From NCBI GenBank assembly GCA_018335575.1, contig JAGXRT010000066.1:1-42224 (forward strand): 42,224 nucleotides of DNA. The letters are read 5' to 3'. A program made the translations under genes and the position numbers. The notes below the pieces were generated by a model. The model was not told the DNA's origin. It ran no database searches and saw only the letters and a program-made list of their open reading frames with translations. Source of the DNA: Bacteroidota bacterium (lineage in GTDB: Bacteria; Bacteroidota; Bacteroidia; Flavobacteriales; Flavobacteriaceae). This document shows positions 1 through 8,629 of this stretch, piece by piece; within the stretch, counting starts at the first letter, position 1; the number at the start of each line of letters is the position of its first letter.

Positions 1-2
1 CA

Positions 3-35
3 AATCCTAATCTGAAACAAAACCCAGGTTACTAA
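3..35 (+). CDS. SusD/RagB-family outer-membrane lipoprotein, last codons only
   Basis: Frame 3 is open from the window edge to a TAA at 33-35 and reads NPNLKQNPGY. A terminal QNPGY-type ending is common in SusD/RagB glycan-binding lipoproteins, and the next gene is a SusE-type protein, which is the usual order in Bacteroidota starch loci. Only ten residues are visible, so the call rests on this ending plus the neighbour. The gene body lies upstream of the window. Confidence 0.6.
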   Translation, partial: NPNLKQNPGY

Positions 36-52
36 TTTTAAAATTTAGAACG

Positions 53-1366
53 ATGAAAAATATATTTAATAAATTATTACTAATCACAGGATTGAGTATC
101 GCGCTGTTTTCTTGTGAAAAAGACGATGATTTTGCTACTTTAAATCCAGATACAACTTTAACAGCTACATCTAACAAAACAGCAGTTGTTTTGGCTAAAG
201 CTGATTTGGGTAAAGATGCCTTAACCATTGCTTGGACTCAGCCTGAATATGGATATGCTGCAGCGCCTGTTTACAGAATATCAATTGCAGTTAAAGGAAC
301 TAATTTTAGTAATGCTATCAATGTAACGGTTGGAAAAAGCTTATCAAAAACCTTTAAAACAGAAGAGTTAAATAAGTTACTTTTAAATCTTGGCATTAAA
401 GCCAATACTATAACGGCACTTGATATTAAAGTAGAATCTGTTTTAAGTGCTACTACCATTATCAGTTCAACAGTAATTAACCTTAATGCAACGGCTTATA
501 CCGATATATTAGATTTATCAACACCTTGGGGTGTAGTAGGTAGTGCAACTCCAGGAAGCTGGAATGGCCCAGATTTACCATTTTATCAAACTGCATCCGC
601 TAACATTATTGTAGCTTATGTTACCTTAACAACAGGTGAAATTAAATTCAGAACCAATAATAGTTGGACTGTTAATTACGGAGATGATGGGGCTAATGGA
701 TCATTAGAAGCAGGAGGAGCTAATATTGCTGTAAATGCAGGAACTTATAAAATTACTTTTAATACTACTGCTTTAACGTATACTATTGAATCATTTACAT
801 GGGGAATTGTAGGTTCTGCAACTACAAATGGTTGGAATGGACCAGATATGAAATTGACCTATGATTCGTATTCTGATAAATGGAGAGCTGTTGTTAAATT
901 GAATGCAGGAGAAATTAAATTCCGTAAAAATAATGACTGGGGAGTAAATTACGGTGATGATGGAGCTAATGGAACTTTAGAAGCTGGAGGAGCTAATATT
1001 GCTGTTACCGCAGGTTGGTATTTAGTTACTGTTGATTTTACTAAACTAGAGTATACTGTTGAAAAAACTAATGTATGGGGAATTGTGGGATCTGCAGCTC
1101 CAAACGGTTGGGATGGTCCAAATGTTAAGTTCACACCAGATTTTAGTAAAGATGGCGTTTTCTTATTAAATGGAATTTCTCTTGTGGTAGGAGAAATTAA
1201 GTTCCGTCAAAATGATGATTGGGCTGTAAACTATGGTGATGACGGAAACAATGGCTCTTTAGAAGCCGGTGGAGCCAACATCCCTATTACCGAAGCTGGA
1301 ATTTATGATTTTGTACTAGATTTAAGCACTCCAAGTGCTCCAAAATACACCAAAACAAAACGATAG
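53..1366 (+). CDS. SusE/SusF-like outer-membrane starch-binding lipoprotein
   Basis: This 437-residue protein should bind alpha-glucan at the cell surface for a SusCD-type importer. A lipoprotein signal ends at Cys21 (IALFSC). The following EKDDD is rich in charge, like the surface-export signal described for flavobacterial lipoproteins. Residues about 25-155 look like the SusE N-terminal domain. Three tandem modules follow, each carrying WGxVGSA near its start and NYGDDGxNGxLEAGGANI near its end. The NYGDD blocks begin at bases 674, 947 and 1229, giving a period of 91-94 residues. The gene starts 17 bases after the susD stop, so the two are probably cotranscribed, and a hairpin terminator follows. 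Family assignment is firm; ligand specificity is inferred from the amylase next door. Confidence 0.88.
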   Translation: MKNIFNKLLLITGLSIALFSCEKDDDFATLNPDTTLTATSNKTAVVLAKADLGKDALTIAWTQPEYGYAAAPVYRISIAVKGTNFSNAINVTVGKSLSKTFKTEELNKLLLNLGIKANTITALDIKVESVLSATTIISSTVINLNATAYTDILDLSTPWGVVGSATPGSWNGPDLPFYQTASANIIVAYVTLTTGEIKFRTNNSWTVNYGDDGANGSLEAGGANIAVNAGTYKITFNTTALTYTIESFTWGIVGSATTNGWNGPDMKLTYDSYSDKWRAVVKLNAGEIKFRKNNDWGVNYGDDGANGTLEAGGANIAVTAGWYLVTVDFTKLEYTVEKTNVWGIVGSAAPNGWDGPNVKFTPDFSKDGVFLLNGISLVVGEIKFRQNDDWAVNYGDDGNNGSLEAGGANIPITEAGIYDFVLDLSTPSAPKYTKTKR

Positions 1367-1377
1367 TTTTAAAAATG

Positions 1378-1403
1378 AAAAAGGCTGTAAAAACAGCCTT
1401 TTT
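1378..1403 (+). terminator. Intrinsic terminator after the SusE-like gene
   Basis: An 11-base perfect stem (AAAAAGGCTGT / ACAGCCTTTTT) with an AAAA loop ends in a T run, 12 bases after the stop. The amylase start lies 18 bases further on, so the amylase may depend on read-through or on a promoter hidden near the hairpin. Confidence 0.8.
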
Positions 1404-1421
1404 CTTCTTAAATTAGTACCT

Positions 1422-4400
1422 ATGAAACATTTTTTATTTGGATTATTTCTTTTATTAACAGCTTTTCTAAATGCTCAAGTAACAACATCTCCTTCATTAC
1501 CAACTGTAAATGACCTGATAACTATCACCTTTAATGCCAATGGAACAGAATTACAAAATTATACCGGAGATGTATATGCGCATTCAGGCCTTTTAACATC
1601 AAGTTCTACTAGTGATAAAGATTGGAAGTACGTAATTGCAGCTTGGGGAGTTAATACTGCTAAAGCAAAATTTACACGAGACAGTTCTAATCCTAACTTA
1701 TACACACTACAAATCGCTCCTAATGTTTTTGGTTTTTATGGAGCTCCTACTTCTGAAACTATTAATAAAATTGGACTCGTAGTAAGATCATCTGATGGCA
1801 CAAAACAAACTAGACCGGATATTTTTATTACAGTTTACCCCGAAGCTACTTTAAATGTAAGCTTTACAAATCCTCAAAACAATGCCGTACTTAATTTAAA
1901 TGAAACTATAAACTTAAGCGCAGAAAGTACTATCAATGCTAGTTTAGAGCTTTTTTTAAATGGTAACTCTATTCAAACAGCTATCAACTCTAAAACTATC
2001 AGTAAATCCCATTCATTTAATATTTCAGGAAATCACACCCTAAAAGTTACTGCAAATGATGGCACAACTACTAAAGAACAAACCATCAATATTTATGTAA
2101 AAACGCCTACTCAAAATGCTACAAAACCATCAGGAATAAAATACGGCCTTACAAAAAATTCTGATAATTCTGTTACTTTTTTACTAAAAGCTCCTTTTAA
2201 AAATGATGTTTTTCTGATTGGAGATTTTAATGATTGGTCGCTAAACGCCAATTATCAACTTTTTAAAGACGGAGAAGATTTTTGGATTACTATTAACAAC
2301 TTAGACATCAATACAGAATATGCCTATCAATACTTTATCGATTATAGTGTAAAAGTTTCTGACCCTTATTCTGAAAAAATTCTCGATCCATGGACCGATC
2401 AATTTATTAAAACTGGAAATTATCCAAATCTCAAACCTTATCCTACCAATAAAACTACAGGATATGTGAGTACGTTTAAAATCAGTGAAACTCAATATAC
2501 TTGGGAAGTACCAAACTTTACAAAACCATCCCAGGAAAAACTGGTGATTTACGAACTTTTTGTACGCGACTTTACCGAAACAGACTCGTTTAAAGAAGTT
2601 ATTACCAAACTTGATTACTTAAAAAAACTCGGTATTAATGCTATTGAATTGATGCCAATAAATGAATTTGAAGGAGCCGATAGTTGGGGCTATAATCCAG
2701 CACTGTATATGGCTTTAGACAAATCATACGGCACCAAAAACGACTTTAAAAAACTTGTTGATGAATGTCATAAAAGAGGTATCGCAGTTATTGCTGATGT
2801 GGTTTTTAATCATTCGTATGGGCAATCGCCATTACTCCAAATGTATTATGATACTGCCGCTAATAAACCGGCAACTAATAATCCGTGGTATAATCAAAAC
2901 CATAACTTTGTTGATAATGGAAGCGCCCAATGGGGTTTCGATTTTAACCATGAATCTCCGTATACAAAAGCATTTTTTAAAGATGTTTTAAATTATTGGA
3001 TGACCGAATATAAAATAGATGGTTTCCGATTTGATTTTACCAAAGGTATGACCAACACCCTTTTTTATGGCAGTACCAATTGGGGAAGCGCCTATGATGC
3101 ATCAAGAATTGCTATCTTAAAAGATTATGCTAGCCATGTTTGGAATCACAATCCAGCTAATAAACCTTATGTAATTTTTGAACATTTATCAGATAATACT
3201 GAAGAAAAAGAATTGGCCGATTTTGGCATCATGATGTGGGGTAATATGAATTACAATTATTCACAAAACAGCATGGGTTATTCATCTGGAGCAGACCTTA
3301 CAGGGATTTCCTATAAATCGCGAAATTGGAACAATCCAAATTTAATTGGTTATATGGAAAGTCATGATGAAGAGCGCATGATGTACCGCAATATTAATTT
3401 TGGAAATTCAACTACTTCTCCACTTTATAATGTTAAAGATTTAAAAACAGCTTTATCTAGACAAGAATTAGCCGGTTTGTTTTTCTTAACTATACCAGGC
3501 CCAAAAATGATTTGGCAATTTGGAGAGTTGGGTTATGATTTCTCTATTAATACTTGTGAAAATGGAACCGTAAGTAATGACTGCAGATTATCAAGAAAAC
3601 CAGTAAAATGGGATTATTTTAACGACGTAAATCGAAAACATATATACAGTACCTGGGCCACTTTAAATGCATTTAGAAATCAACATCCGGTATTTCACAC
3701 TACAGATTTTACACTAAATGTAAGTGCATTATTAAAGTCTGTACAGTTACGCCATGCCACTATGGATGTAGTAATAATTGGAAATTTTGATATAACAACC
3801 AAATCTGTAAATCCAAATTTTACCAAAACCGGCACCTGGTATGAATATTTTTCTGGAGAAATACGTACTGTCTCCAATCAAACTGCAACAATCGATTTAA
3901 AACCGGGAGAATACAGATTGTACAGTTCGGTAAAATTAACCGATCCTTTTGGTGGTACCACAAATGATGACTCTGATGGAGACGGCGTAAACGATGCACT
4001 TGACCAATGTCCTAATACTATAATTGGAACAGCCGTAAATGCAAGTGGTTGTCCATTATTTAGTTTACCTGTAACCAATTTTAAATTAGAAGTTACGCAA
4101 CCAACCTGTGTTAATAAAAACAACGGTCAATTAAAAATAACAGCTACTGAAACTCACAATTATATAGCTACTGTAAATAGCATTGATTATTCATTTACTA
4201 GTACAACTACAATTCCAAATTTATCACCTGGTTCTTATACTGTTTGCATAAAAATACCGGCGCAAAATAATTATACACAATGTTTTGAATTCAGTATAAC
4301 CAATCCTCCAGGTTTAGTTGGTAGAACTTCCATAGACACCAAAGGAAACAGTGCTTTAGCTACTATTGAAATTGATAGTGGAACACCTCCATACACCATT

Positions 4401-4775
4401 AATTTAAATGATAAAATAATGGAAATTACTACACAAAAAACGATTCAAGTCAGCGTTAATAATGGTGATAATTTGGTCGTTAAATCGAGTATAGATTGTG
4501 AAGGAATTTTACAAAAACAAATCAATTTATTGACTGATATTACGGTATATCCAAATCCAACTTCAGATTATTTACAAGTATTTATTCCACCTTATATTCA
4601 AGAAGATGTGGTTAGAATACAGCTGTATAATCAATTTGGAAAATTGGTATTAAGTGATGATTTTAACATTAACGAGAACCATGTTAAAGTATCTTTACAT
4701 AACTTTACCGAGGGTTTATATATGTTAAGAATTTTAACAGATAAGCCCCTAACATTTAAAGTAATAAAACAATGA
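1422..4775 (+). CDS. T9SS-secreted GH13 alpha-amylase, multidomain
   Basis: A 1117-residue exported enzyme that should cleave alpha-1,4-glucans. The ATG at 1422 is chosen because it gives a clean signal peptide ending in FLNAQ; an upstream in-frame start at 1335 would overlap both susE and the terminator. In order: an N-terminal beta-sandwich region (about 20-230), a CBM48/E-set-like domain (about 245-340, containing GDFNDW), and a GH13 barrel (about 385-800). The barrel has region I DVVFNH from Asp459, likely nucleophile Asp538 in FRFDF, likely acid/base Glu587 in FEH, and Asp649 in ESHDEE. A calcium-binding thrombospondin-3-type repeat follows (DSDGDGVND, 850 onward). The last ~76 residues (VYPNPTSDYL to the end) form a type-A T9SS sorting domain. 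All three GH13 carboxylates appear present, so the enzyme is predicted active. The final four bases overlap the next gene. Confidence 0.9.
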   Translation: MKHFLFGLFLLLTAFLNAQVTTSPSLPTVNDLITITFNANGTELQNYTGDVYAHSGLLTSSSTSDKDWKYVIAAWGVNTAKAKFTRDSSNPNLYTLQIAPNVFGFYGAPTSETINKIGLVVRSSDGTKQTRPDIFITVYPEATLNVSFTNPQNNAVLNLNETINLSAESTINASLELFLNGNSIQTAINSKTISKSHSFNISGNHTLKVTANDGTTTKEQTINIYVKTPTQNATKPSGIKYGLTKNSDNSVTFLLKAPFKNDVFLIGDFNDWSLNANYQLFKDGEDFWITINNLDINTEYAYQYFIDYSVKVSDPYSEKILDPWTDQFIKTGNYPNLKPYPTNKTTGYVSTFKISETQYTWEVPNFTKPSQEKLVIYELFVRDFTETDSFKEVITKLDYLKKLGINAIELMPINEFEGADSWGYNPALYMALDKSYGTKNDFKKLVDECHKRGIAVIADVVFNHSYGQSPLLQMYYDTAANKPATNNPWYNQNHNFVDNGSAQWGFDFNHESPYTKAFFKDVLNYWMTEYKIDGFRFDFTKGMTNTLFYGSTNWGSAYDASRIAILKDYASHVWNHNPANKPYVIFEHLSDNTEEKELADFGIMMWGNMNYNYSQNSMGYSSGADLTGISYKSRNWNNPNLIGYMESHDEERMMYRNINFGNSTTSPLYNVKDLKTALSRQELAGLFFLTIPGPKMIWQFGELGYDFSINTCENGTVSNDCRLSRKPVKWDYFNDVNRKHIYSTWATLNAFRNQHPVFHTTDFTLNVSALLKSVQLRHATMDVVIIGNFDITTKSVNPNFTKTGTWYEYFSGEIRTVSNQTATIDLKPGEYRLYSSVKLTDPFGGTTNDDSDGDGVNDALDQCPNTIIGTAVNASGCPLFSLPVTNFKLEVTQPTCVNKNNGQLKITATETHNYIATVNSIDYSFTSTTTIPNLSPGSYTVCIKIPAQNNYTQCFEFSITNPPGLVGRTSIDTKGNSALATIEIDSGTPPYTINLNDKIMEITTQKTIQVSVNNGDNLVVKSSIDCEGILQKQINLLTDITVYPNPTSDYLQVFIPPYIQEDVVRIQLYNQFGKLVLSDDFNINENHVKVSLHNFTEGLYMLRILTDKPLTFKVIKQ

Positions 4776-5467
4776 AAAAGCTTTTAACCTTATATATAGC
4801 ATTATTATTGATATCGTGTGGCGGTGGTGGTGGAGATGAGCCAACCCCTCCTCCAGTAGAAAACAAAGCACCTTCTATTCCAACCTTAACAAACCCAACC
4901 AATGGTTTATTGTGTATTTCTAATACCGTAGATTTTACATGGACAAGTTCCACAGATCCGGAAGGAGATTTAATAAACTACGAAATTATGGTTGCTAAAG
5001 ATCCTGGGTTTTCTCAAATTGTATCCCAAAAGCAGGTTCAAACTCTAACTACTTCAGTTACCTTGGAAAAAGGCGTGGCGTATTATTGGAAAATTAGAGC
5101 TATAGATGCTAAAAGCAAAGCCAGCGAGTTTACTGGGGTATGGAATTTCTTAACCGAAGGTGTTGGCGTTGTAAATTATGTACCCTTTGTAGCTTCTTTA
5201 GTCAAACCAACCTTAAATTCAACCGTAACCGGTACGTCTGTAGTTTTAGAGTGGAACGCATCGGATGTAGATGTAAATGATATTTTAACTTACGATATTT
5301 TCTTTGGAACTACTACAACACCACCAAATATTGTTACCAGTCATACATCAAAAAATTATACCAGAACAGGTTTATTACCCAACACTACCTATTATTGGCG
5401 CATAGATGTTAAAGATGGCAAAGGAGGTAAATCAACCGGTCAATTGTGGAGTTTTAAAACATCTTAA
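4772..5467 (+). CDS. Lipoprotein with two fibronectin type III-like domains
   Basis: A 231-residue predicted lipoprotein. The signal ends at Cys16 (LLISC), followed by a GGGGGDE linker and a proline-rich stretch. Two domains of about 95 residues follow (roughly 35-130 and 135-231). Each has the pattern of a fibronectin III or Ig-like surface module: FTWTSSTDPEGD...YYWKIRAID in the first and LEWNASDVDVND...YYWRIDVKDGKGG in the second. No enzyme motif is visible. Its ATG overlaps the amylase stop (ATGA), so it is translationally coupled to the amylase and probably works with it, perhaps as a surface glycan-binding or scaffold protein. That role is inferred from position only. Confidence 0.72.
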   Translation: MKKLLTLYIALLLISCGGGGGDEPTPPPVENKAPSIPTLTNPTNGLLCISNTVDFTWTSSTDPEGDLINYEIMVAKDPGFSQIVSQKQVQTLTTSVTLEKGVAYYWKIRAIDAKSKASEFTGVWNFLTEGVGVVNYVPFVASLVKPTLNSTVTGTSVVLEWNASDVDVNDILTYDIFFGTTTTPPNIVTSHTSKNYTRTGLLPNTTYYWRIDVKDGKGGKSTGQLWSFKTS

Positions 5468-5468
5468 T

Positions 5469-5495
5469 AAAAAAACCGCATAATGCGGTTTTTTT
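5469..5495. terminator. Bidirectional terminator between convergent genes
   Basis: AAAAAAACCGCA and TGCGGTTTTTTT form a perfect 12-base stem around TAA. With A and T runs on both flanks it can stop transcription from the FN3 lipoprotein (plus) and from the redoxin pair (minus), whose stop codon lies three bases away. Confidence 0.85.
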
Positions 5496-5497
5496 AT

Positions 5498-6109
5498 TTA
5501 AGCTTTTATAGTGCAACCAATTGCTTTGGTTTCGGTTGTAGCTGGCTTTTTACCTTTTAACAAAGCATCTACTGCATCTTCAACATATTTGGATTTTGCT
5601 TGTGATGCATCTTTGTAATTGTCGTCAATAGCTCCAATATATGAAACCACTAATTTTCCATTTTCCTTATTTAACAAAAATACATGCGGTGTTCTGGTAG
5701 CTCCGTATTGAGGATAAATTTTTTGTCCGTCATCAAAAAGGTAAGGAAACGTAAATCCTTTTTCTTTTGCTCTAACTTTCATGGCTTCAAAGCTATCTTG
5801 TGGTTGTTTTTCAGGATTATTTGGATTAATTGCTATAACCGGAAAACCTTTTTCTTTATACTTTTTATCAAGTTCGATGATTCTGTCTTCATAAGCAACA
5901 GAATACGGGCAATGGTTACAGGTAAAAATTAAAATAAATCCTTTGGCCTTTTTATAATCAGCTAAAGAAACCATTTTATCGTCAATGTTTTTTAACTTAA
6001 AATCGGTAGCGGTATCACCTACTTTATATCCACCACTATCAGATTTTAATCCAAAAGATGCTACAAGTGCACCTACAATTACTAACATTAAAAATTGAAT
6101 TCTTTTCAT
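5498..6109 (-). CDS. Exported thioredoxin-fold (AhpC/TSA-like) protein
   Basis: A 203-residue protein with an N-terminal hydrophobic segment (about 3-20) serving as signal peptide or anchor, followed by a redoxin domain. The active site reads FTCNHCPYS, with Cys64 and Cys67 in a CNHC motif. A cis-proline region, ATRTPHVFLL, lies near residue 140. A further cysteine near the C-terminus (Cys199 in AIGCTIK) may act as a third redox centre. This CxHCP type is common among periplasmic thioredoxin-family proteins of Bacteroidota; substrates are not established. It is the second gene of a minus-strand pair, 17 bases after the TlpA-like gene. A role in keeping apocytochrome cysteines reduced is possible given the Nrf island next door, but this is inference. 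Confidence 0.82.
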   Translation of the reverse strand: MKRIQFLMLVIVGALVASFGLKSDSGGYKVGDTATDFKLKNIDDKMVSLADYKKAKGFILIFTCNHCPYSVAYEDRIIELDKKYKEKGFPVIAINPNNPEKQPQDSFEAMKVRAKEKGFTFPYLFDDGQKIYPQYGATRTPHVFLLNKENGKLVVSYIGAIDDNYKDASQAKSKYVEDAVDALLKGKKPATTETKAIGCTIKA

Positions 6110-6126
6110 AATATACTTGTTTTAGG

Positions 6127-6651
6127 TTATTTTTTTATTGATAAAACTGCTTGTTCAAGACTCTCGAAAGTAAAGGATTGCTCGTAAAATTCTCTTTTAT
6201 TTTTAGTGTAAATTAAGGTGGCAGGTATTGCTCCACTCCATTCTTCAGAAACCTGTGGTATCCATGAATTTTGATCAGGATCGTCTAACACTATAACTTC
6301 GAGTTTTAATTTTTTTAATTTGATAAAGGGTATCAGCTGCTCTTTAATTTTAGTTGGAAAATCTAAACTTACCAATAATACTTTTACTTTTTTATCTTTA
6401 TATTTTTCATCCAACTTTATAAAAGCAGGTAATTCTTCAACGCAGGGTTTACACCAGGTAGCCCAAAAATTAATTACATAAACGGTATCATCGTTTACAT
6501 TTAAGAAAGGTTTAAAATTTTCAAAATCATATACTTCTATCGAAATATTATTTTCTGAAATGATTTCTATAGGGGTTCTTTCAAAGGTATTTTCTGGTTT
6601 ACAACTTAAAAACAATACCAAAAAGCTTCCTATGTAGGTTAAATTTCTCAT
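6127..6651 (-). CDS. TlpA/ResA-like thiol-disulfide oxidoreductase lipoprotein
   Basis: A 174-residue periplasmic reductant with a lipoprotein signal ending at Cys17 (VLFLSC). The redoxin core follows, with the active site FWATWCKPCVEE (Cys67 and Cys70) that is typical of TlpA/ResA proteins, and the cis-proline in GAIPATLIY. Family members reduce disulfides in exported proteins, including the CxxCH cysteines of c-type cytochromes before haem attachment. It is the first gene of a two-gene minus-strand unit and is divergent from the nitrogen-oxide island that encodes two multihaem cytochromes and their ResB/CcsA system. A supporting role there is plausible but not proven. Confidence 0.85.
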   Translation of the reverse strand: MRNLTYIGSFLVLFLSCKPENTFERTPIEIISENNISIEVYDFENFKPFLNVNDDTVYVINFWATWCKPCVEELPAFIKLDEKYKDKKVKVLLVSLDFPTKIKEQLIPFIKLKKLKLEVIVLDDPDQNSWIPQVSEEWSGAIPATLIYTKNKREFYEQSFTFESLEQAVLSIKK

Positions 6652-6772
6652 AATTCAAAAGTTTAAAATTATAAAAAATTAAATTACTATATATAAAATT
6701 GATTCTTATAATCTTGTTAAAATTTTATTTTAATATTTAAGACCTTTTTATCTTTTATTAAAATTTAATATG

Positions 6773-6780
6773 TATTTTTG
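6773..6780 (+). promoter_or_regulatory. Putative -7 element (TATTTTTG) for the PepSY-led operon
   Basis: TATTTTTG fits the Bacteroidota -7 consensus TAnnTTTG and lies 27 bases before the PepSY start codon. No TTG is found at the expected -33 distance, so the promoter may be weak or activator-dependent. Confidence 0.5.
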
Positions 6781-6807
6781 CATTTAATTATAGCACTGTT
6801 ATAGCAA

Positions 6808-8358
6808 ATGATTAAGACAACTACCTTAAAAAAGTTTCATAAATGGCCTGGTTTAATACTAGCTTTTATACTAATCTATTACAGTATTACGGGTATTTTC
6901 ATGAACCATCGCGAGTTCTTTTCTAGTATCGACGTAAACAGAAAATACTTACCATCACAGTTTAATTATACTAATTGGAATAACAGTGCTGTAAAAAGCA
7001 ATTTAATACTTTCTAATGGCAATAACTTAGTTTACGGCAATATCGGAATTTGGCAAACCGATACCACTTTCAGCCATTTCATTTCTTTCAATAACGGTTT
7101 CCCAAAAGGCATTGACAACCGAAAAGTATTTGATGTACATCAAACACCAAATGGCGATTTATACGCTGCAACTCAATTTGGTTTATTTGGTTTTAACAAA
7201 ACCTCTAATCAATGGGAAGCATTTAATTTAGATGTTGACATTAAAAGATTTGTAACTTTAGAAAGTAAAAACGATACTATTATTGCGCTGAATCGTTCCC
7301 ATGTTTTTAAAGGAAAATCGGATGGGTTAAAAACAACCTTTGAAAAAATAGCATTAAAAACTCCGGATGGTTATGAGCAAAAAGTAAGCTTATTTGAAAC
7401 TATTTGGCAAATACATTCGGGTGAAATTATGGGTATTCCGGGGAAACTATTTGTAGATTTACTTGGGCTAGTAACTATATTTCTTTCTTTAAGTGGTATT
7501 ATCTATTTCTTTTTTCCTGGATGGATAAAAAATATAAGAGCAAAAGGAAATAACATAAACCTTATTTCAAAAATATATTTATGGTCTAACAAGTGGCACA
7601 ATAAATTAGGCGAATGGTTGTTTGCTTTTTTGATTTTACTGTTTTTTACCGGAATGTTTTTACGTCCTCCCCTACTTATTGCAATCGCCAACTATTCGGT
7701 TCCTCCTATTGCATTCTCACACTTAGATCAACCAAATCCGTGGTATGACAAACTGCGTGATTTAATTTATGATTCAGAAAAAAACCAATTTATACTAGCT
7801 ACGTCCGATGGAATTTTTCATTTAGAAGATTTCAACCAACAGCCAAAACTCTTTTATAGTCAACCTCCCGTTAGTGTAATGGGCATCAATTCTTTTGAAA
7901 AATATGATACTGACACCTATTTAGTTGGTTCATTTTCTGGTTTATTTTTATGGAATCCTAACTTTACAGATGTGTATGATTTATCCACTGGAAATATATA
8001 TGTAAACAATAGTTCGGGCAGACCGATTGGCGATATTAAAGTAGGAGGAGTTTTAACAGACAGTTATGGAAATAGGTATTTGGCAGAATATGATAAAGGC
8101 ATACAGCCACTTTTTCACAATAAAAATTTCCCTAAAATGCCGAAAGAAATATTAGATAATTCACCTATGTCTCTTTGGAATTTATCGCTGGAAATACACA
8201 CCGGAAGAATTTTTCAATTTCTTTTAAAAGACTTTTATATTTTGATAGTTCCGCTTAGCGGATTAGTAGCCGTCATTGTTACTTTAAGTGGATATCTAAT
8301 TTTTACTAACAGGTTAAATCACAAAAGAAAAAATAAAAAACAAGTACCAAATGGATAA
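6808..8358 (+). CDS. PepSY-associated membrane protein
   Basis: A 516-residue membrane protein with about four transmembrane helices: residues ~13-33 (HKWPGLILAFILIYYSITGIF), ~214-240, ~268-291 and ~475-502. Two periplasmic segments lie between them, carrying short beta-propeller-like strands such as GDLYAATQFGLFGF and NQFILATSDGIFHL. The HKWxG...TGIFMNHR start is typical of PepSY-associated TM proteins, some of which take part in metal or flavin electron transfer at the membrane; none of that is proven here. The stop overlaps the next start by eight bases. Leading this operon suggests a part in electron supply or sensing for the nitrogen-oxide island. Confidence 0.72.
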   Translation: MIKTTTLKKFHKWPGLILAFILIYYSITGIFMNHREFFSSIDVNRKYLPSQFNYTNWNNSAVKSNLILSNGNNLVYGNIGIWQTDTTFSHFISFNNGFPKGIDNRKVFDVHQTPNGDLYAATQFGLFGFNKTSNQWEAFNLDVDIKRFVTLESKNDTIIALNRSHVFKGKSDGLKTTFEKIALKTPDGYEQKVSLFETIWQIHSGEIMGIPGKLFVDLLGLVTIFLSLSGIIYFFFPGWIKNIRAKGNNINLISKIYLWSNKWHNKLGEWLFAFLILLFFTGMFLRPPLLIAIANYSVPPIAFSHLDQPNPWYDKLRDLIYDSEKNQFILATSDGIFHLEDFNQQPKLFYSQPPVSVMGINSFEKYDTDTYLVGSFSGLFLWNPNFTDVYDLSTGNIYVNNSSGRPIGDIKVGGVLTDSYGNRYLAEYDKGIQPLFHNKNFPKMPKEILDNSPMSLWNLSLEIHTGRIFQFLLKDFYILIVPLSGLVAVIVTLSGYLIFTNRLNHKRKNKKQVPNG

Positions 8359-8629
8359 CTATACAACCTTATCTGCTGCTGAATTTGAAAATCTAGTGAG
8401 CAGTTTTAGCGCAGAATTTCATCAAATTGATGTAAGACAACTGGAAATGCCGTTACCCATGATTACTATCATGCGAGAATTAGAAAAGTTAAAGCAATCA
8501 AATGCATTATTGGTAACGCATCATAAATTTCCTCAAATTTTATTAAATGATTTAAGCGATAAAACCCTTAAAATTTATTTAAACCAACCAGAAACAAATC
8601 TTGTTAAACTATTTTTTGTAAAAGTATGA
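8351..8629 (+). CDS. DUF2249 protein (TusA-like fold)
   Basis: A 92-residue cytoplasmic protein. The stretch IDVRQLEMPLPMITIMRELE (residues 26-45) matches the DUF2249 signature LDVRxLxPPEPM, a TusA/SirA-like fold. The usual TusA cysteine is absent from this motif. DUF2249 proteins are often found beside nitric-oxide and denitrification genes and NnrS-type proteins, but no biochemical function is established. The start lies inside the end of the PepSY gene and the stop overlaps the next start by four bases, so the protein is probably made together with both membrane proteins. Confidence 0.7.
   Translation: MDNYTTLSAAEFENLVSSFSAEFHQIDVRQLEMPLPMITIMRELEKLKQSNALLVTHHKFPQILLNDLSDKTLKIYLNQPETNLVKLFFVKV

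Noticed and set aside
674-1262. Tandem DNA repeat or mobile array in the first gene
   Set aside because: The repeat is in frame, with a 91-94-codon period, and codes for duplicated protein modules, so it is not a non-coding satellite.
1335-1421. Extended in-frame start of the amylase at 1335
   Set aside because: It would overlap the end of the SusE-like gene and cross the terminator hairpin, and would bury the signal peptide 29 residues inside the protein.
6699-6711. TTGAT-TCTT-ATAAT, a possible FNR box before the PepSY operon
   Set aside because: Only the left half matches the consensus and the position is too far from the predicted start (about 80 bases).
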